64,000 nt of DNA, from the NCBI GenBank assembly GCA_000708835.1, contig DF236952.1:164674-228673 (forward strand), written 5' to 3'. A model generated the notes under the pieces. It was not told the origin of the DNA and searched no databases. It saw only the letters and a program-made list of their open reading frames with translations. Shown piece after piece: positions 23,702-35,800 of this stretch. The stretch's first letter is position 1; every line of letters begins with the position of its first letter. This DNA comes from Klebsormidium nitens (lineage: Eukaryota > Streptophyta > Klebsormidiophyceae > Klebsormidiales > Klebsormidiaceae). Position numbers and translations under genes: made by a program.

Positions 23702-26522
23702 ATGGCGCTTACAAAAGACAAGCGCAACCTGTTTATGATTGTGGCCTCAATCATGGCCTTCATCGCTTTGTTCCAGGTCATGAGCTATTTCAAAGTCGCC
23801 AGTTCCATGGAGAAAGAAGGGGTGGACCCTCACCGGAAGATCAAGGTCCTCTCAGAAAGTCAGAGCCAAGCACTCTTACATCCGGACAAGGGCCGGCAGC
23901 ACAAGGGCCTTCCTGACAGGAAGAATGCAAATCCCAGAGTAAGCTTGCTCCACTGCTCGATGATGTCATCCAATGCACCATCGCAAAACTACACAGAGCT
24001 CAGTGGCAGAAGCAAGCGCAGCTCAGCGGTGGAATTTAGAATGCAGGCTAAATATGAGAGACAGCTGCAGCGTCCTTTGCGTCTTGATTACTCTGCCAAT
24101 TGTTTGGATGGTGCAATTCAAACATAATGCAGGTAGAATAGGAACGACGTGCTGCCACTCGTATGAGGCATATGATTGCATCAAGCACATGTCCGAAGCT
24201 CTGAGTTAAGAAAGTTCAGTGTCTGTAGTTGTTTGCTGAGTGTTCGAGATTGGTGTCGTCAGTCTTGTCAAAAGTTTTCAAGATTCCAGAAGGATGATGC
24301 ATTGCCATTCCTGGAAAAAGAAAAACCCGCCCTTGATTGGGCCCTCAATGTAGAAGAATCGGTGAAAGTGGCGGTCTCTAGCAGTAAGTCAATCACAAAG
24401 GTGCAGCGTGCTGCCATTGATAACCTTGAAAATTTTCAATTCTCTATTTTCTAACCATATCCTTCCTGCAAAAGTTCTCTGTAACATGAATGGACTTTTA
24501 ACAACCCAAACTCACAAGCAGCTTGACAGTGCAAGGCTTTTCAAATTACTCAACCGCCTCTTTAGGGTGACCTTTGCAAACAGAAGTGCCGGTGTATGCA
24601 AGCTGCGGGCCGAGCAGTCACTTTTACCCCAAAAGAATAACTTGGTAGAGCAAACAGTCGCTACCCAGGAGGTATACCTGCTCTGTTTCACAGAAGTGGA
24701 CTGTTCCTCTGACCGTCTTGACCTTGCCCAACCAGATTGAGCACTTCCTTGAAACAGAAGATTCATCCGTTTTTCGTGGTTCTTCTCCGCAGGTTTACTT
24801 CGACATCTCAATAGATGAGCGCCCAGCCGGCAAGGTGGTCTTTGAACTCTATGCTGATCGGGTGAGCTACTGGATGTTACTACAAGCGTCTATTATCACC
24901 TCAGGCATGAGATTTTCAAACATGTGTCACTCGTACTATGTGAAGTACAGAAGTTGTTGTTAAGGTTTGACCGCAATAAGTTCTGGTTCCCTTGCGGTGA
25001 GTCTTGGACAAAATCATTAATTATGCTCGGGGATGGATGTGATCTAGTGCTTGTTTTGTAAAACTCCTTTGCGTTGGCAAACGGCTCTTGCTTTTCGTTT
25101 CAGGCTGTATCCGAGAGGATATGGTTCGAAAAGGGAAGGAGCTTGTTCCCTTTTGAGCCCAATTTGTGCAAGGCTTTGTTCGGAGTGTTACATGTAGTTG
25201 CTTTTCTATCTGCTCAAGAACCTGCATCAAATACCTGCCAATATGCAGGTACCCAAGACCGCTGAGAACTTCCGAGCACTGGCCAGTGGGACGTGGACAA
25301 CCGCAAGCGGCGAAAAGTTGTCCTACAAGGGGTCGAAGTTCCATCGAATCTTTCCAGGTTTCATTTGTCAAGGAGGCGATCTAGATGGTAAGATTACCAA
25401 CCCTCCTGATCTAGACAACTGGATTGATTCAAACCAATCTGTCTGTCTGCAACAGGTTGCGACGAAAAGCCTGGTCGATTCGAAAATCGGAGCGAGGAGG
25501 TCGTGAAAAGACTTGATTTGGTGATCTACCCATTTTGACTGGCATAGCACCTTTGTTACCTTGCCTCCTTTTTGATCGACATGTTTCCTCTTACAGCTTT
25601 CCAACTTTCTCGAGCATCTGAATGCAGATTTTTTGCCCGCTTATAGTCTGCTTCCTGAAGCAAACCGCCGGTCAAGATATCCTTTCATTCGAAAGATACG
25701 GAGCTTCACAGTAGCATCAAGAAATGACAGTGCGAAGAATCATTTGCCCTGTGCAGGTCAAGGAGGGCAGTCTATATACGGGCCGACGTTTGACGACGAG
25801 CCCAGTGGTCTGAAACTGAAACACGATCGAGTAAGATGTCTGACCAACACTCTCCTGGTTGTGGATCTATTGAGGAGGGCGCCGGTTGTGGAAGCCCGCT
25901 TATGCGAGTCGAGGTAGCACTTCGAGAATTCTGCGAATAGACTGATGCGAAGATGATTCCGTACTTCTTGGTAAATGCTTCAAAGTCTTGTTGATGAAGC
26001 AGTGGCGCAACCAGCGTCCGAGTGTGGGTGCTTCTTAGCTCTGCAAGTATGGCATCTCTTGTGGAACAGTTGTATCTGAGATCCTCTTAAAGAACCACTC
26101 TAAAGAATTATTGGTTGAATCAAACAGTCTAACATACTGATGACAGCTCAAGCTGAAGTAGCGCTTTCTTTCCAACAGAAGGGGCTGCTTTCCATGGCAA
26201 ACTCGGGCCCCAACTCGAACGGGTCCCAATTCTCGATCCTGGTAAGTTTCAAATCCGATGTACATATGATCCGAGATGTATCCAGTTGATTCAGATTCGC
26301 GTTCTCTTTAGTTACAGATCCTCTTGCCTATACGCAGGCGCTAATCTCTGCTGTCATCTGTTGCAGATGGATGCTGCTCCACATTTAGATGGAAAATTTG
26401 TTATCTTCGGTGAAGTAATAAGCGGGATGGATGTTGTAGAGGAGATGAACTCGTATGGTAGACAGGATGGGGTAGCTGCCGTTTCAATCGTTGTTACGAG
26501 TTGTGGAGAAATTACAGCTTAA
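23702..26522 (+). CDS. Membrane-anchored cyclophilin (peptidyl-prolyl isomerase), CYP21-3/CYP21-4-like
   Basis: Exons: 23702-23938, 24290-24400, 24793-24861, 25249-25387, 25757-25830, 26179-26241, 26367-26522; 282 residues, TAA stop. The N terminus has basic residues and then a single hydrophobic helix (about residues 10-30, [20 protein letters not shown]), a signal anchor like that of plant Golgi cyclophilins. A charged stem of about 85 residues leads to the cyclophilin domain [34 protein letters not shown] keeps the catalytic Arg and the Gln of the active site, and [11 protein letters not shown] is present. Two pocket positions differ from human CypA: the Phe after SQF is Ser (SQFSIL), and the cyclosporin-binding Trp of WLDGKHVVFG is His ([10 protein letters not shown]). 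Low cyclosporin affinity is expected, while isomerase activity may remain. The exon at 24290 is the least certain. Confidence 0.9.
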
Positions 26523-27389
26523 AGCTGAGGAGTCTGCAAGCTGCATGCTCCTTTTCCATGATTGAAACCCTTTTTTCCCTGTCGCTAATGCATGATGTGC
26601 ACCAAGTAGTATTCATTAGATACGTATTAGTATCGAGGGCCCCACCCAGCTGGCGGAGCATGGGCATGCTACTTCCTATAGCTAGTGCAAATACAACGAG
26701 ATCTTCAAACAGAAGGGCATAAAGACGGCATGATATATATCCGCCCTTCAAGAGCTATATCATTGGGATCCAAGAATGCGCGCTGACCAGCTGCGCATCT
26801 TCACATGTTTGCGTCAGCATGTGCAGAAGGCAAGGCTCAAGCACAATCGAAATCCACATCGCCCCCCCCCGCTCTCCAAGTTAAGAGCGACCTTTTGATT
26901 TTCAAGCACTTAAAGCATTACTTGGGCGCCGCCTTACATCTTTTTGAACATACTCTGGTGCAATTCTTTAAATCTGTGCTTGAGGCAAGCTCTAAATAAA
27001 TGCAGTGTAGCTTAGTGTATCTAGAGATATGCTTAGGATCGACATAACGTTAATGACAGGACTGAAAACCAAAAAAATGGATGATAATCGGTGACTACAC
27101 ACCTGAGCCAAGCAATAACCTCGATACATTGAACCTCTTAGAGTTGAGCTGAAACAATCTTGAGAACGCCGGTGTATTGAAACGATTGTTGCCATGGCAG
27201 GCAGAGCAGTGGAACTGGACCACGATCGTGACGGGTGTATTTGTAATCACCACTATTTTTCTTCAATCAGAATAGGCCTTGTATTGTCTTCCCAAAAAGC
27301 ATGGTTTCAGTTTATGTGCTTAATGTACAGCTGAATTTTACCTTTTTGAATGTCCTCAGAGCCTTAAGAATCACAAGGCGAGCCCTCTC
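26523..27389. other. Intergenic between converging cyclophilin and SDH2 genes
   Basis: Holds the 3' ends of both genes. No exon, RNA gene or clear repeat was found. The AT-rich stretch near 27000-27300 may include SDH2 3' UTR. Confidence 0.5.
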
Positions 27390-29053
27390 TTAAGGTGCAG
27401 ACCTCCCTGAATTCTCCACAGGGAAACCGGCCACCAGCTTCTTGATTTTGGAAATGGCTTTTCCTGGACTCAGGCCCTTGGGGCATGTCCGTGCACAGTT
27501 CATCTGCAAGATGAAAGAGAACAACAATCGTTTGAACTTATCAAAGGAAAACTGGGATCTTGCATGTCTTGTCAGCGGAGAAACCGATATTCTGCATTAC
27601 AAGAACTTTGTCTGCCATCAAGCAAAAAAGTCACGATTGGATGACCTTCAAACAGAAGCTTGAGAATGGAGACACCAAGACTAGGAGGGTGTCAAATAGG
27701 ACTGTTGTCTTCTGCTATGCAAACCTATCTCAAATGCTCTCTGCGTAACTTGATACCAGCGTTCGAGGTGAGCATCTACATGGGATTTTGATGGTAACCT
27801 CAAAGCTACTTACGATGGTGTGGCAGCGGTAGAGCTTGAATGGATCCACAAGCGCCTCCACCCTTTCCATTGTGAAATCATCCCTAGTGTCGGCAATCCA
27901 TCTGCAAGGACCCAGGAAACAAACGAGTGGAGTCAGGGGGCAATTTGAACCAGTTGAACGATATCAATGCTGATCTTGCTGCACACGGTCTGCAACGTGG
28001 ATTTGGAATACCAATTCGAGCACCAGCTTAATCAACAAAACAAGGAACTTGGCAATCAAAGCAAACTCGTCTGCATCGCCAGCAACAGCAGAACCAGAGC
28101 AAGCTTGGAATTTGAGAGTAGCTCCATTTGACTTTAAAAGGGTCGTCACTCAACAAGAATCATCCTGTACTGACTTTCTGGTCACAAAAACCAGTGTGCA
28201 ACCAACTAATAGAAGACTCTTGATCTCTAAGCGGTACTGCTTGACCACTAGCAACAGCACCACATACTGCAGGCACCCTGCTGATTGTATCTTACACATA
28301 AGACTTGTTGCAGAACTTGCAAGTATGAGTGGCAAGAAAACCACCAAAGCACCAAAGCACTTGCCTGTATGACTGGATAAGAGCGGCCGGCCCCAGGAAC
28401 TTCTCCGGGTTCCACCAATAGCTCGGGCATGACGTGCTGCAGCATGCGCAAAGGATGCACTCATACAATCCGTCCAGCCTGTCCCTGTCCCCCTTCGTTT
28501 GGAAGTGCTCCTTGTTGTCCTTCGGAGCCTTCTTGGTTTTCAGCCACGGCTCGATCGACTTGTACTGGTTGTAGAAGTTGGTCATGTCCACAACAAGATC
28601 CTTGACCACAAACATATGGGGCAGCGGGGAGATCCTGGCAACATCGGCCGGGTTCGGGTCCACCTTGCAGAGACACGCAAGAGTGTTCCCACCGTTGATG
28701 TTCATCGCGCATGAACCGCAAATCCCCTCCCTGCATGACCTCCGGAATGTTAGGCTCTGGTCCTGCTCGTTTTTAATTTTGATCAGCACGTCCAACATCA
28801 TCGGCCCGCACGCGTTGGTGTCCACCGTGTATTCCTTCATGTACGGCTTCTCGCCCTTTGCGGGGTCCCATCGGTATATCTGCACCTTCTTTAGGCTCGG
28901 CTCCTTGTGCTTGCCGGTCCCAACAGTCGCCTGCTCAGGGGCGCTGACTACCGCGCTGGTGGAGATGACCTTCACTGGATGCAACGCGCCGGCGGCAGCC
29001 TGCTTCAGCGCAGCGCCGATCCCCTGGTTACTCAGCAACCGCCGGGCCAACAT
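27390..29053 (-). CDS. SDH2: Succinate dehydrogenase iron-sulfur subunit, mitochondrial
   Basis: Three exons: 29053-28365, 27901-27814, 27503-27390; 296 residues, TAA stop. This is the complex II subunit that carries electrons from FAD to ubiquinone through [2Fe-2S], [4Fe-4S] and [3Fe-4S] clusters. The basic N terminus [10 protein letters not shown] is a mitochondrial presequence. Cys107, Cys112, Cys115 and Cys127 form the ferredoxin-type cluster site ([10 protein letters not shown]...C). Cys199, 202, 205 and 209 ([12 protein letters not shown]) and the last two exons ([16 protein letters not shown]) hold the other ligands. The [13 protein letters not shown] ubiquinone region is present. Exon 1 ends at a GC donor (AG then GCAAGT), phase 2; joining to the next exon restores RWIADTRDD. 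An upstream in-frame GTG at 29080 was rejected as a start. The gene is complete and ordinary apart from the GC-AG intron. Confidence 0.96.
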
Positions 29054-29841
29054 GGTGACCGCCTTCAATTGCCAAAACACGCGAACTGCCTGCGATTCTT
29101 AGCTTTGGGTGACGATGAAAGAGGCTCACACCCTTCACGATACCAGCCGCCCTCTGTTGCCCCTGCCGCCCTCTCTGTGGCGCCCCTTTTCTTGCTGTTC
29201 AACTGGAATTTGGAAAGTGGAGACCGTTTGTGCACAGGTTTGCCAAGGCTCGTTTAGCCTCATGCGCAGACTTCCGCCTTGACACATCGACGTCGACGCC
29301 GACGTGGCATCATGGCACAGCTGTGATGCCCCGAGTCGACTCAGCAAGTTCGACGTCCGTCGAAAGCGCGGAAAATCGAGAATTTTCCAGGAAATTTGAA
29401 GTGAGAAAAGCAGCTGCCATTGTGCCAGCTCACTGCTCAGTGAGTACCGTAGTCCAACGTGATCATTCCGAACGATATTATTTCGAATTATTTTCCAACA
29501 ATCCGACCAGAAAAGCGGAATTATTTGTGCAGATTCCGACAACAATCCGAATGCCCTATGTTCTCAGTAAGAAGGGGATTTTAAGGCTGATTTTGGCTGT
29601 TTTGGGGCTTCCGAGGACCATTCTCGAATTATTTAACCTTTCCGAATTTCCACTTTCCGAATGAGAAATCTGATTTTCTGACTTTCCGAATGCAAATAAT
29701 TAGTTATTTATTCGGAATCATCACGTTGGACTACGGTAGCTTGGCCCTTCTTGCTTCCCTCGAGCGCTCTCGAGAGGGGCTCAGAGTCAGAGTCACGGTG
29801 CAGCAAAAGCTTGCAGAGGGGCTCAGGATTTTGCAGTGCTG
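29054..29841. other. Divergent promoter region of SDH2 and CBL
   Basis: 788 bp between the two start codons, with no exon. Its centre is occupied by a 290-bp inverted-repeat element (29447-29736), so the original spacing was about 500 bp. Confidence 0.6.
29445..29738. mobile_element. MITE-like element with TA flanks
   Basis: The ends are inverted repeats. The left begins CCGTAGTCCAACGTGATCAT and the right ends ATCATCACGTTGGACTACGG; they are identical for 18 bases, then differ at one base, and the match extends through ATTCCGAA. Both ends are bordered by TA (29445-29446 and 29737-29738), as expected for a TA target duplication of Tc1/mariner-type elements. The 290-bp interior is AT-rich, contains several further TTCCGAA/TTCGGAA motifs and has no transposase frame, so it would be non-autonomous. 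Confidence 0.85.
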
Positions 29842-32800
29842 ATGGCCGCGTCAAGTGCAAGCTTCACGCAGTGCTGGAGGCTTTCCCAGCTGCACTCCGG
29901 AGGTTTGAGTTTGGCCGTTCTTGAATGTTCTGCCAATGCTGGCAAGAACCTAAAAAGCTGTCCACTTCCAAATTCCAAGCTTTTGTTCCGGCCTACTCCA
30001 AATGAGAAGTGGCGGAGGATTGTGCATTCAACAAAAAATAGAGTGAGTGATATGCCAAGGCAAGCTGGCTGCAATTTTGTCTCAATATGGAACAATCAGA
30101 TTGCTTTGGCTTGATCTATGGACGGCGCCACCCATCCCCTTTCAATTGGTATTGACCACTGATCAAAACCAATCAATTTCCTGGTCTGAATGCACTGCAA
30201 TGTCCAATCGAGAAATTTGCTTGCTGACCTTTTGTTTCCGTCGATGGGACGGTGGTGGGACACAGCAGTGGCTTGGTCCCTGGAACTCAAATGTGGGGCA
30301 TCATGATGGCGGTGGCAAGGAGAGACTCAGAGCCATTTGTTTGCTGCTCGGATGTACGTTTCTGAGACATTGAGGTGATGGCAGTCCAAGATTCTGGAGG
30401 CAGCTAGTCAGTTGACTCCTTGGTGGGACTGCTGAATGTGCAGGAGAGACAGCGAAGGCAGCGGCCCTTACAAGCGATGGCAAGTGTTGGCAGCCTAGAA
30501 AGCTCTGGTAAGATATCAGCAATGTCGGATGAGTTCTCATGAGGAAGGCAGGATCTTGTTTGCATTTCCGGAAGATAGGGCTCCATGGGAGATGGCGATA
30601 GGTGGTCCTTGTCACCATCACTCGAAAAGCCTGCATCTATCTTTGCATCTATCAAAATTTCTGCCTTTCAATCAGTGGCGCCAACAGCTCAGAGTGGGTG
30701 GCAAACAGCTGTCGTTGACCTTGGAACTTCAGATGGTTGCAGAGGTTTTGCAATTGGCTGTAGAAGTGAAACACACTCAAATCTAGTGTCAATCTTTCGA
30801 TCTGGTTGTGAAACCAGGTCTCTCCTCGGCCACGAAGAGGGGATTCCTGCTGTCACCAGGGAGAATCCTGCTCCAATTTTACATCCACTTTTGTCCCTAG
30901 TGGCTCAACTCTACCACAATTGAGATATTCCCCATTGTGGCACATGCTCATTCCAGTATTCACCAACATACTACAATCTTTGTCATGTGTGAATCCAGGT
31001 GAAGATGCTCCAGACGTTAGAGAGTTGCAAGAAAGCACGCGGTTACTGCAGATTGTCAATGACTTTGACCCATACTCTGCCATGAGCACGCCCATCTACC
31101 AGACCGCCACCTTTGCTCAAGTGAGTGAACTCTGTGTTGATCAGTTCAAAAGGAATGGTTGAAGGACGCTGAGTTCAAGTGCCGATTGACCTGCTGAGTC
31201 TCCTTGTGAAATCCAGCAAATTGCACTTGTCAATTCTCCGTGATGATACAGCAGTTTATATCTTTTCCTTCACTCACTTTGTCCAGGGAAATTACAATCT
31301 GAAAAGGGAGAAAGATTGAGAATTGAGAATTTCTGTCGCTGTCAAAAGCTAACAACTTTTGAAAAGATACTTGAAACCTTGATTCGTTAGGTGGCACCCT
31401 TGGTCGACTTTGGATCTGCATCCGGCCTACAGGTTACAGTGCCCTCCGTTTTTTGATTCGATGACCCAAGTTTGCGCTCAATCGACCTCCATCTTTTGGT
31501 TCTTCAAACCGTTTCTTGGTAAAACCTCACACCAAGTTGGATTGATGTTGCTAAGATGCACACAGCTTGCTGTAGATCTATCAAGATGAGTCGGACGAAA
31601 ACCCGTAGGGCCCATGTTTGATAGCTGGGCAAACGCTGATCATGGTGAGCGGTTTCTATGACGATGTACATGGCACGTTGTATAATTCCGCTTCCTTGGT
31701 TTGACAGCCCTCCGCTACAGAGAATGGGCCGTACGACTACACCCGGAGCGGAAACCCCACTCGGGCAGCCCTCGAAAAGTACGTCTTCCTGCCATCTTTC
31801 GCTTCAAGCTGCCTCTTCTGGATGTGGTACCTAAGCGTAGTGCATCTCGGGATCGAGATTGTCGAGTGAAGCAGTTCACGAAAACCCTCCACATGAGTCA
31901 ATATTGGATTCTGGTGCCTGTTTGATAACACGGGTTCTGTTCGCCAACATATACATAGAACATTTTCATCTTCGTCCAGGGTGTTGGCAGATGCTGAGGG
32001 GGCGAAGCGCGCATTTGCGTTCACCACAGGCATGGCTGCGCTGGCCGTCGTGACAAACCTGGCGTCAGCAGGTGCGTTGTCATTGTTGTTCTATGGGCAG
32101 CTTCTGTCCAATGCTTCTCGAAGTCCTAGGACTGACATGCGTTTTAAGGCCCGTGAGCTTCGATGCTGTCTGCTCGATTGCTCTTTTTACAAGTCCTTTC
32201 GACTTGCCTTTTCTCTTCAGTCGTGGAGCCGGATGAGTTCAGCACACACCTCACTTGTTCTGGCTCCCCTCCTCTGCTTGACACTCGTCCGTCAGTATTT
32301 GGCCCATTGTAGCAGCAACAGTCGTTCCGAAACTTTCTCCAAATCTCCGGTACTTCATTTGCTGATTCAGGCGAAGAAATAGTGGCGGCAGATGATATCT
32401 ACGGGGGCACGGACCGGCTACTGTCGCAGGTGGTACCGAGGAGCGGGGTGACGGTCAAGTGAGTTTGCAGGGGTGTTCAACCCTCTTACCTTGGGACCAT
32501 AACCTGAAACGCGAAGTTCGACATAGTTTTTGCGAAGACTAGTGGTTCCATGTGTGCTCGTTGCATAGTTTTAGCTTTTATCGGCATGTGCGGCCCCAGA
32601 TTTCTGTCAACTCATGGGCGCTTGTCATCGCGTGTCGTTAAGACGTGGCGTGTGCCGTCCGATTCCTGAGAACATCGACAAGGTTGACACCCAGGATCGG
32701 TATACAAGAACAACGCACTTGCACGGCCGCTTTCGCAGCGAGCGTCAATTCCTTCCTGATTCTCCAATGGGATGATTGCCCCGGGCTGTTAATCAAGGCG

Positions 32801-35800
32801 AAGCTGTGACACTTGGCATACTCCGTACCAAAACCCGTGCTTGGCGTTTGTAAAGTTGTAAAAAGTCGGGGAGTGCTCCTCTCCCATTAACATTGTGACA
32901 CACTCTGACACTCACACGCTCTAAGACCAATCTCTTGCGAGGCCTGGACACAAGAAATCTTTCTCTTTTCCTCCCTTGCATTGAACCAACTTACACCGCT
33001 GCAAAGCTGGCCCCATGGTCTGCTCGAACTTGGTCCCTTTGAAACGAGTGTCGGCGTCAGGAGTACGCAGAGTCCTCTCACCAGAGAACGTAAGAGCTAT
33101 CTGCGAAACGACGAAAGGACTTGGATCAGAAAGTGCGCAAATTGGACGCTCCTTGCTGGGTGAGGATCGTATATGCATTTACTCCGAAAACCGATTTAGA
33201 GCCTGACACTAGCGAAGTTCGGCTGACAGAAAGTTCAAACCGCCGCTGTGCAGGCGTGTTAACACGACGGACTTGGACGCCCTGCGAGCGGCCATCACCT
33301 CCAAGACGAAGCTCGTGATGTTGGAAAGCCCCACCAATCCCCGGCTCGTAGTTAGCGACCTCCAGGTGAGGTGGGTCACCAAGATCCTACTTGAACTGCT
33401 TGTCTTGACGGATTTGATGGTTGAAATCCCGCTTGTCTTGCTTGACTTGCTTCTTAAATCCCCGCTAGTCTTACCTGTTTCGCTTCTAGAATGCTCGCTT
33501 GTCTCACCATTTTTGCTGCTTGAATCCTCGCTTGTTCCACCTTATTTGCTTCTTGGATTCCCGCTTGTCGTACCTGATGTGTATCTTGTATCTCCGCTCG
33601 TCGTACCTGGTTTGCTTCATGGATTCCCGCTGGTCTTCACTGATCTGCTTCAGAAGGCCTCCTGATGCTTGCTGTTTGGTAAGATTCTTTGCCTCATATT
33701 GATTCCCTTTTTAATATCCCCGCTGTACTATCGAATCTGCTTCCTTTGATTTGTCTGATGCTTGCTGCTCGATAAGGCTGTTCGCCTCAATTTGATCTCG
33801 GCGATTGTCTTCTTTCCCTGCAATTCTTCTGGGGATTGCTTGCTCTGGGCGGACTCCATACCCAACATGTTGTCGCTCTTTTTTTACGAGGCTCTGGCCG
33901 TAAGCCTCTGCAAGCAGTGCCTTTTACATGGGCTTTTCAGAAGTTGCAAACGCATGTCTTTGGTTGACCTCGAAGTATGCCGTCCGTTCCAGTTGCATAG
34001 CGAAGTGCGCCCCCGGGAGGGGTAAAGAGCAGCATGGGGTCGTTGATCACAATCGTGCTCAACATCATGCATATGAAAAGGTTGTTAAACCTGTCTACCA
34101 GACGCTCCTTTCATTTGGCACTTTTCCACGCATTGGGCGGAAGTCGTTCAGAAAAAGGGCACCCTGGAAAGTGGTGCACAAGAGCACCTAAACCCCACTT
34201 GATCAAATCCAAAGCATCCGACTCGTCCAGCTTGACACCTTCGTTTCGAAGTCATCCTGAAGCCCGGGTAGCTTTCCAGGCAGTGGCGGACGTCGTCCAT
34301 GCAAAGGGCGCCCTGGCGGACAACAGCACCTGAGCACATTTCAACACAAACTCAGGGAATCCGTCTCAATAATATTGGAATGGCTTATTCCCCAACCGTT
34401 TCTCAAACTCAGTTCCAGGCAGTGGCGGGAATCGTTATCGAAAAGGGTGCCCTTGTAGTCGTGGACAACAGCATCATGGCGCCGCTCCTGTCCGAGCTTT
34501 TCCAAGCCTTATACATCCATTCAAAAGTTTTCATCCTCAAACGTATTCCTAACACAGGCAGTAGCAGACATCGCCCACGAGAAAGACGCCCTGGTAGTGG
34601 TGGACAAAAGCATCTTGTCGCCCTCCTGTTAAACCAGTGGCAGACATCGCCCACGAGAAGGGCGCCTTCGAAGCGGTGGACAACAGCATCATATCGCCGC
34701 TCCTGCCCAAGCTCTCAAGTACGATATATCCAGTCAAAATTTTCATCTCAAACTTTGTTTCTAATACAGGCAGTGGCAGACATCGCGCACGAAAAGGGCG
34801 CCCTGGTAGTGGTGGACAACAGCATCATGTCGCCGCTACTGTCCAAGCCGCTGGAGCTGGGTGCGGACATCGTGATGCACTCGGCGACCAAGTTCATCGC
34901 GGGGCACAGTGACGTCATGGCGGGCGTGCTGGCGGTCAACGATGACAGGTGGGCTGTCGCTCGCTTAGCCAGAGTTGCACGACTGCTTAACCCGGATTTC
35001 TCAGAGTCAAGTTTCGTAGGTTTTGAGGCCGATGTTGCTTTGGCTGACAGTGCGTCAGGTCGAGAAGAGAGGCGATGGACGACGAAGTAAGTGACGTGCT
35101 GACAGAGAGGGCGATGGCCTCTTCTGTCAGACCAGCCTGCATTGCGTGCAAAAAGTGTCGTTCGAAATGTACGTTGCCCGCAATCTTGGCTGACGTCCTG
35201 GAACCGTACATGCATCCTCGCTGACGTCAGCATGCCAGCCTAGCCGACGAGATGTACTTCCAGGTAAAACGTCCTGCCGGAGGGCTGGCGCCTTTCGAGG
35301 GGCGTCCCTGTGTTTGCGCGGAACTCACTTCGGGTGACGTTCTTCATTCTTCACCTCCACGCCCGCTGACGTCATCTTTCTTTGCTCCTCGCAGCCTGGC
35401 TGACGCTATCTACTTCCAGCAGAACGCCATGGGCGTCGGGCTGGCGCCGTTCGAGGCGTACCTGTGTTTGCGGGGGATCAAAACGATGGCGCTGCGAATA
35501 GAACGGCAGCAGGCGAACGCGGACAAGATTGCACGCTTCCTGGCGGGGCACCCCCACGTGACACGTGTCAACCACGTGGGGCTCCCGGACCACCCGGGCC
35601 ACGAACTGCACTTTCGACAGGTGCGGTTGCCGCGCGCAGCTTTCTTCTGTCATGCAGATTCTGTAGTTATCTCTGTATCTCTTTGTTTCATTCTTCTGAT
35701 GCTTCTTTGAGTCATCAAATGGGCCCCTCCTCTGCACGGCCTCTGTCTGTTTCTGCGAACCATGATGACACTTCCCGAGGGGCCAAGCCTCCAGGTTTAG

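Noticed and set aside
28578-29102. 174-codon plus-strand open frame opposite SDH2
   Set aside because: Mirror of SDH2 exon 1; no family resemblance.
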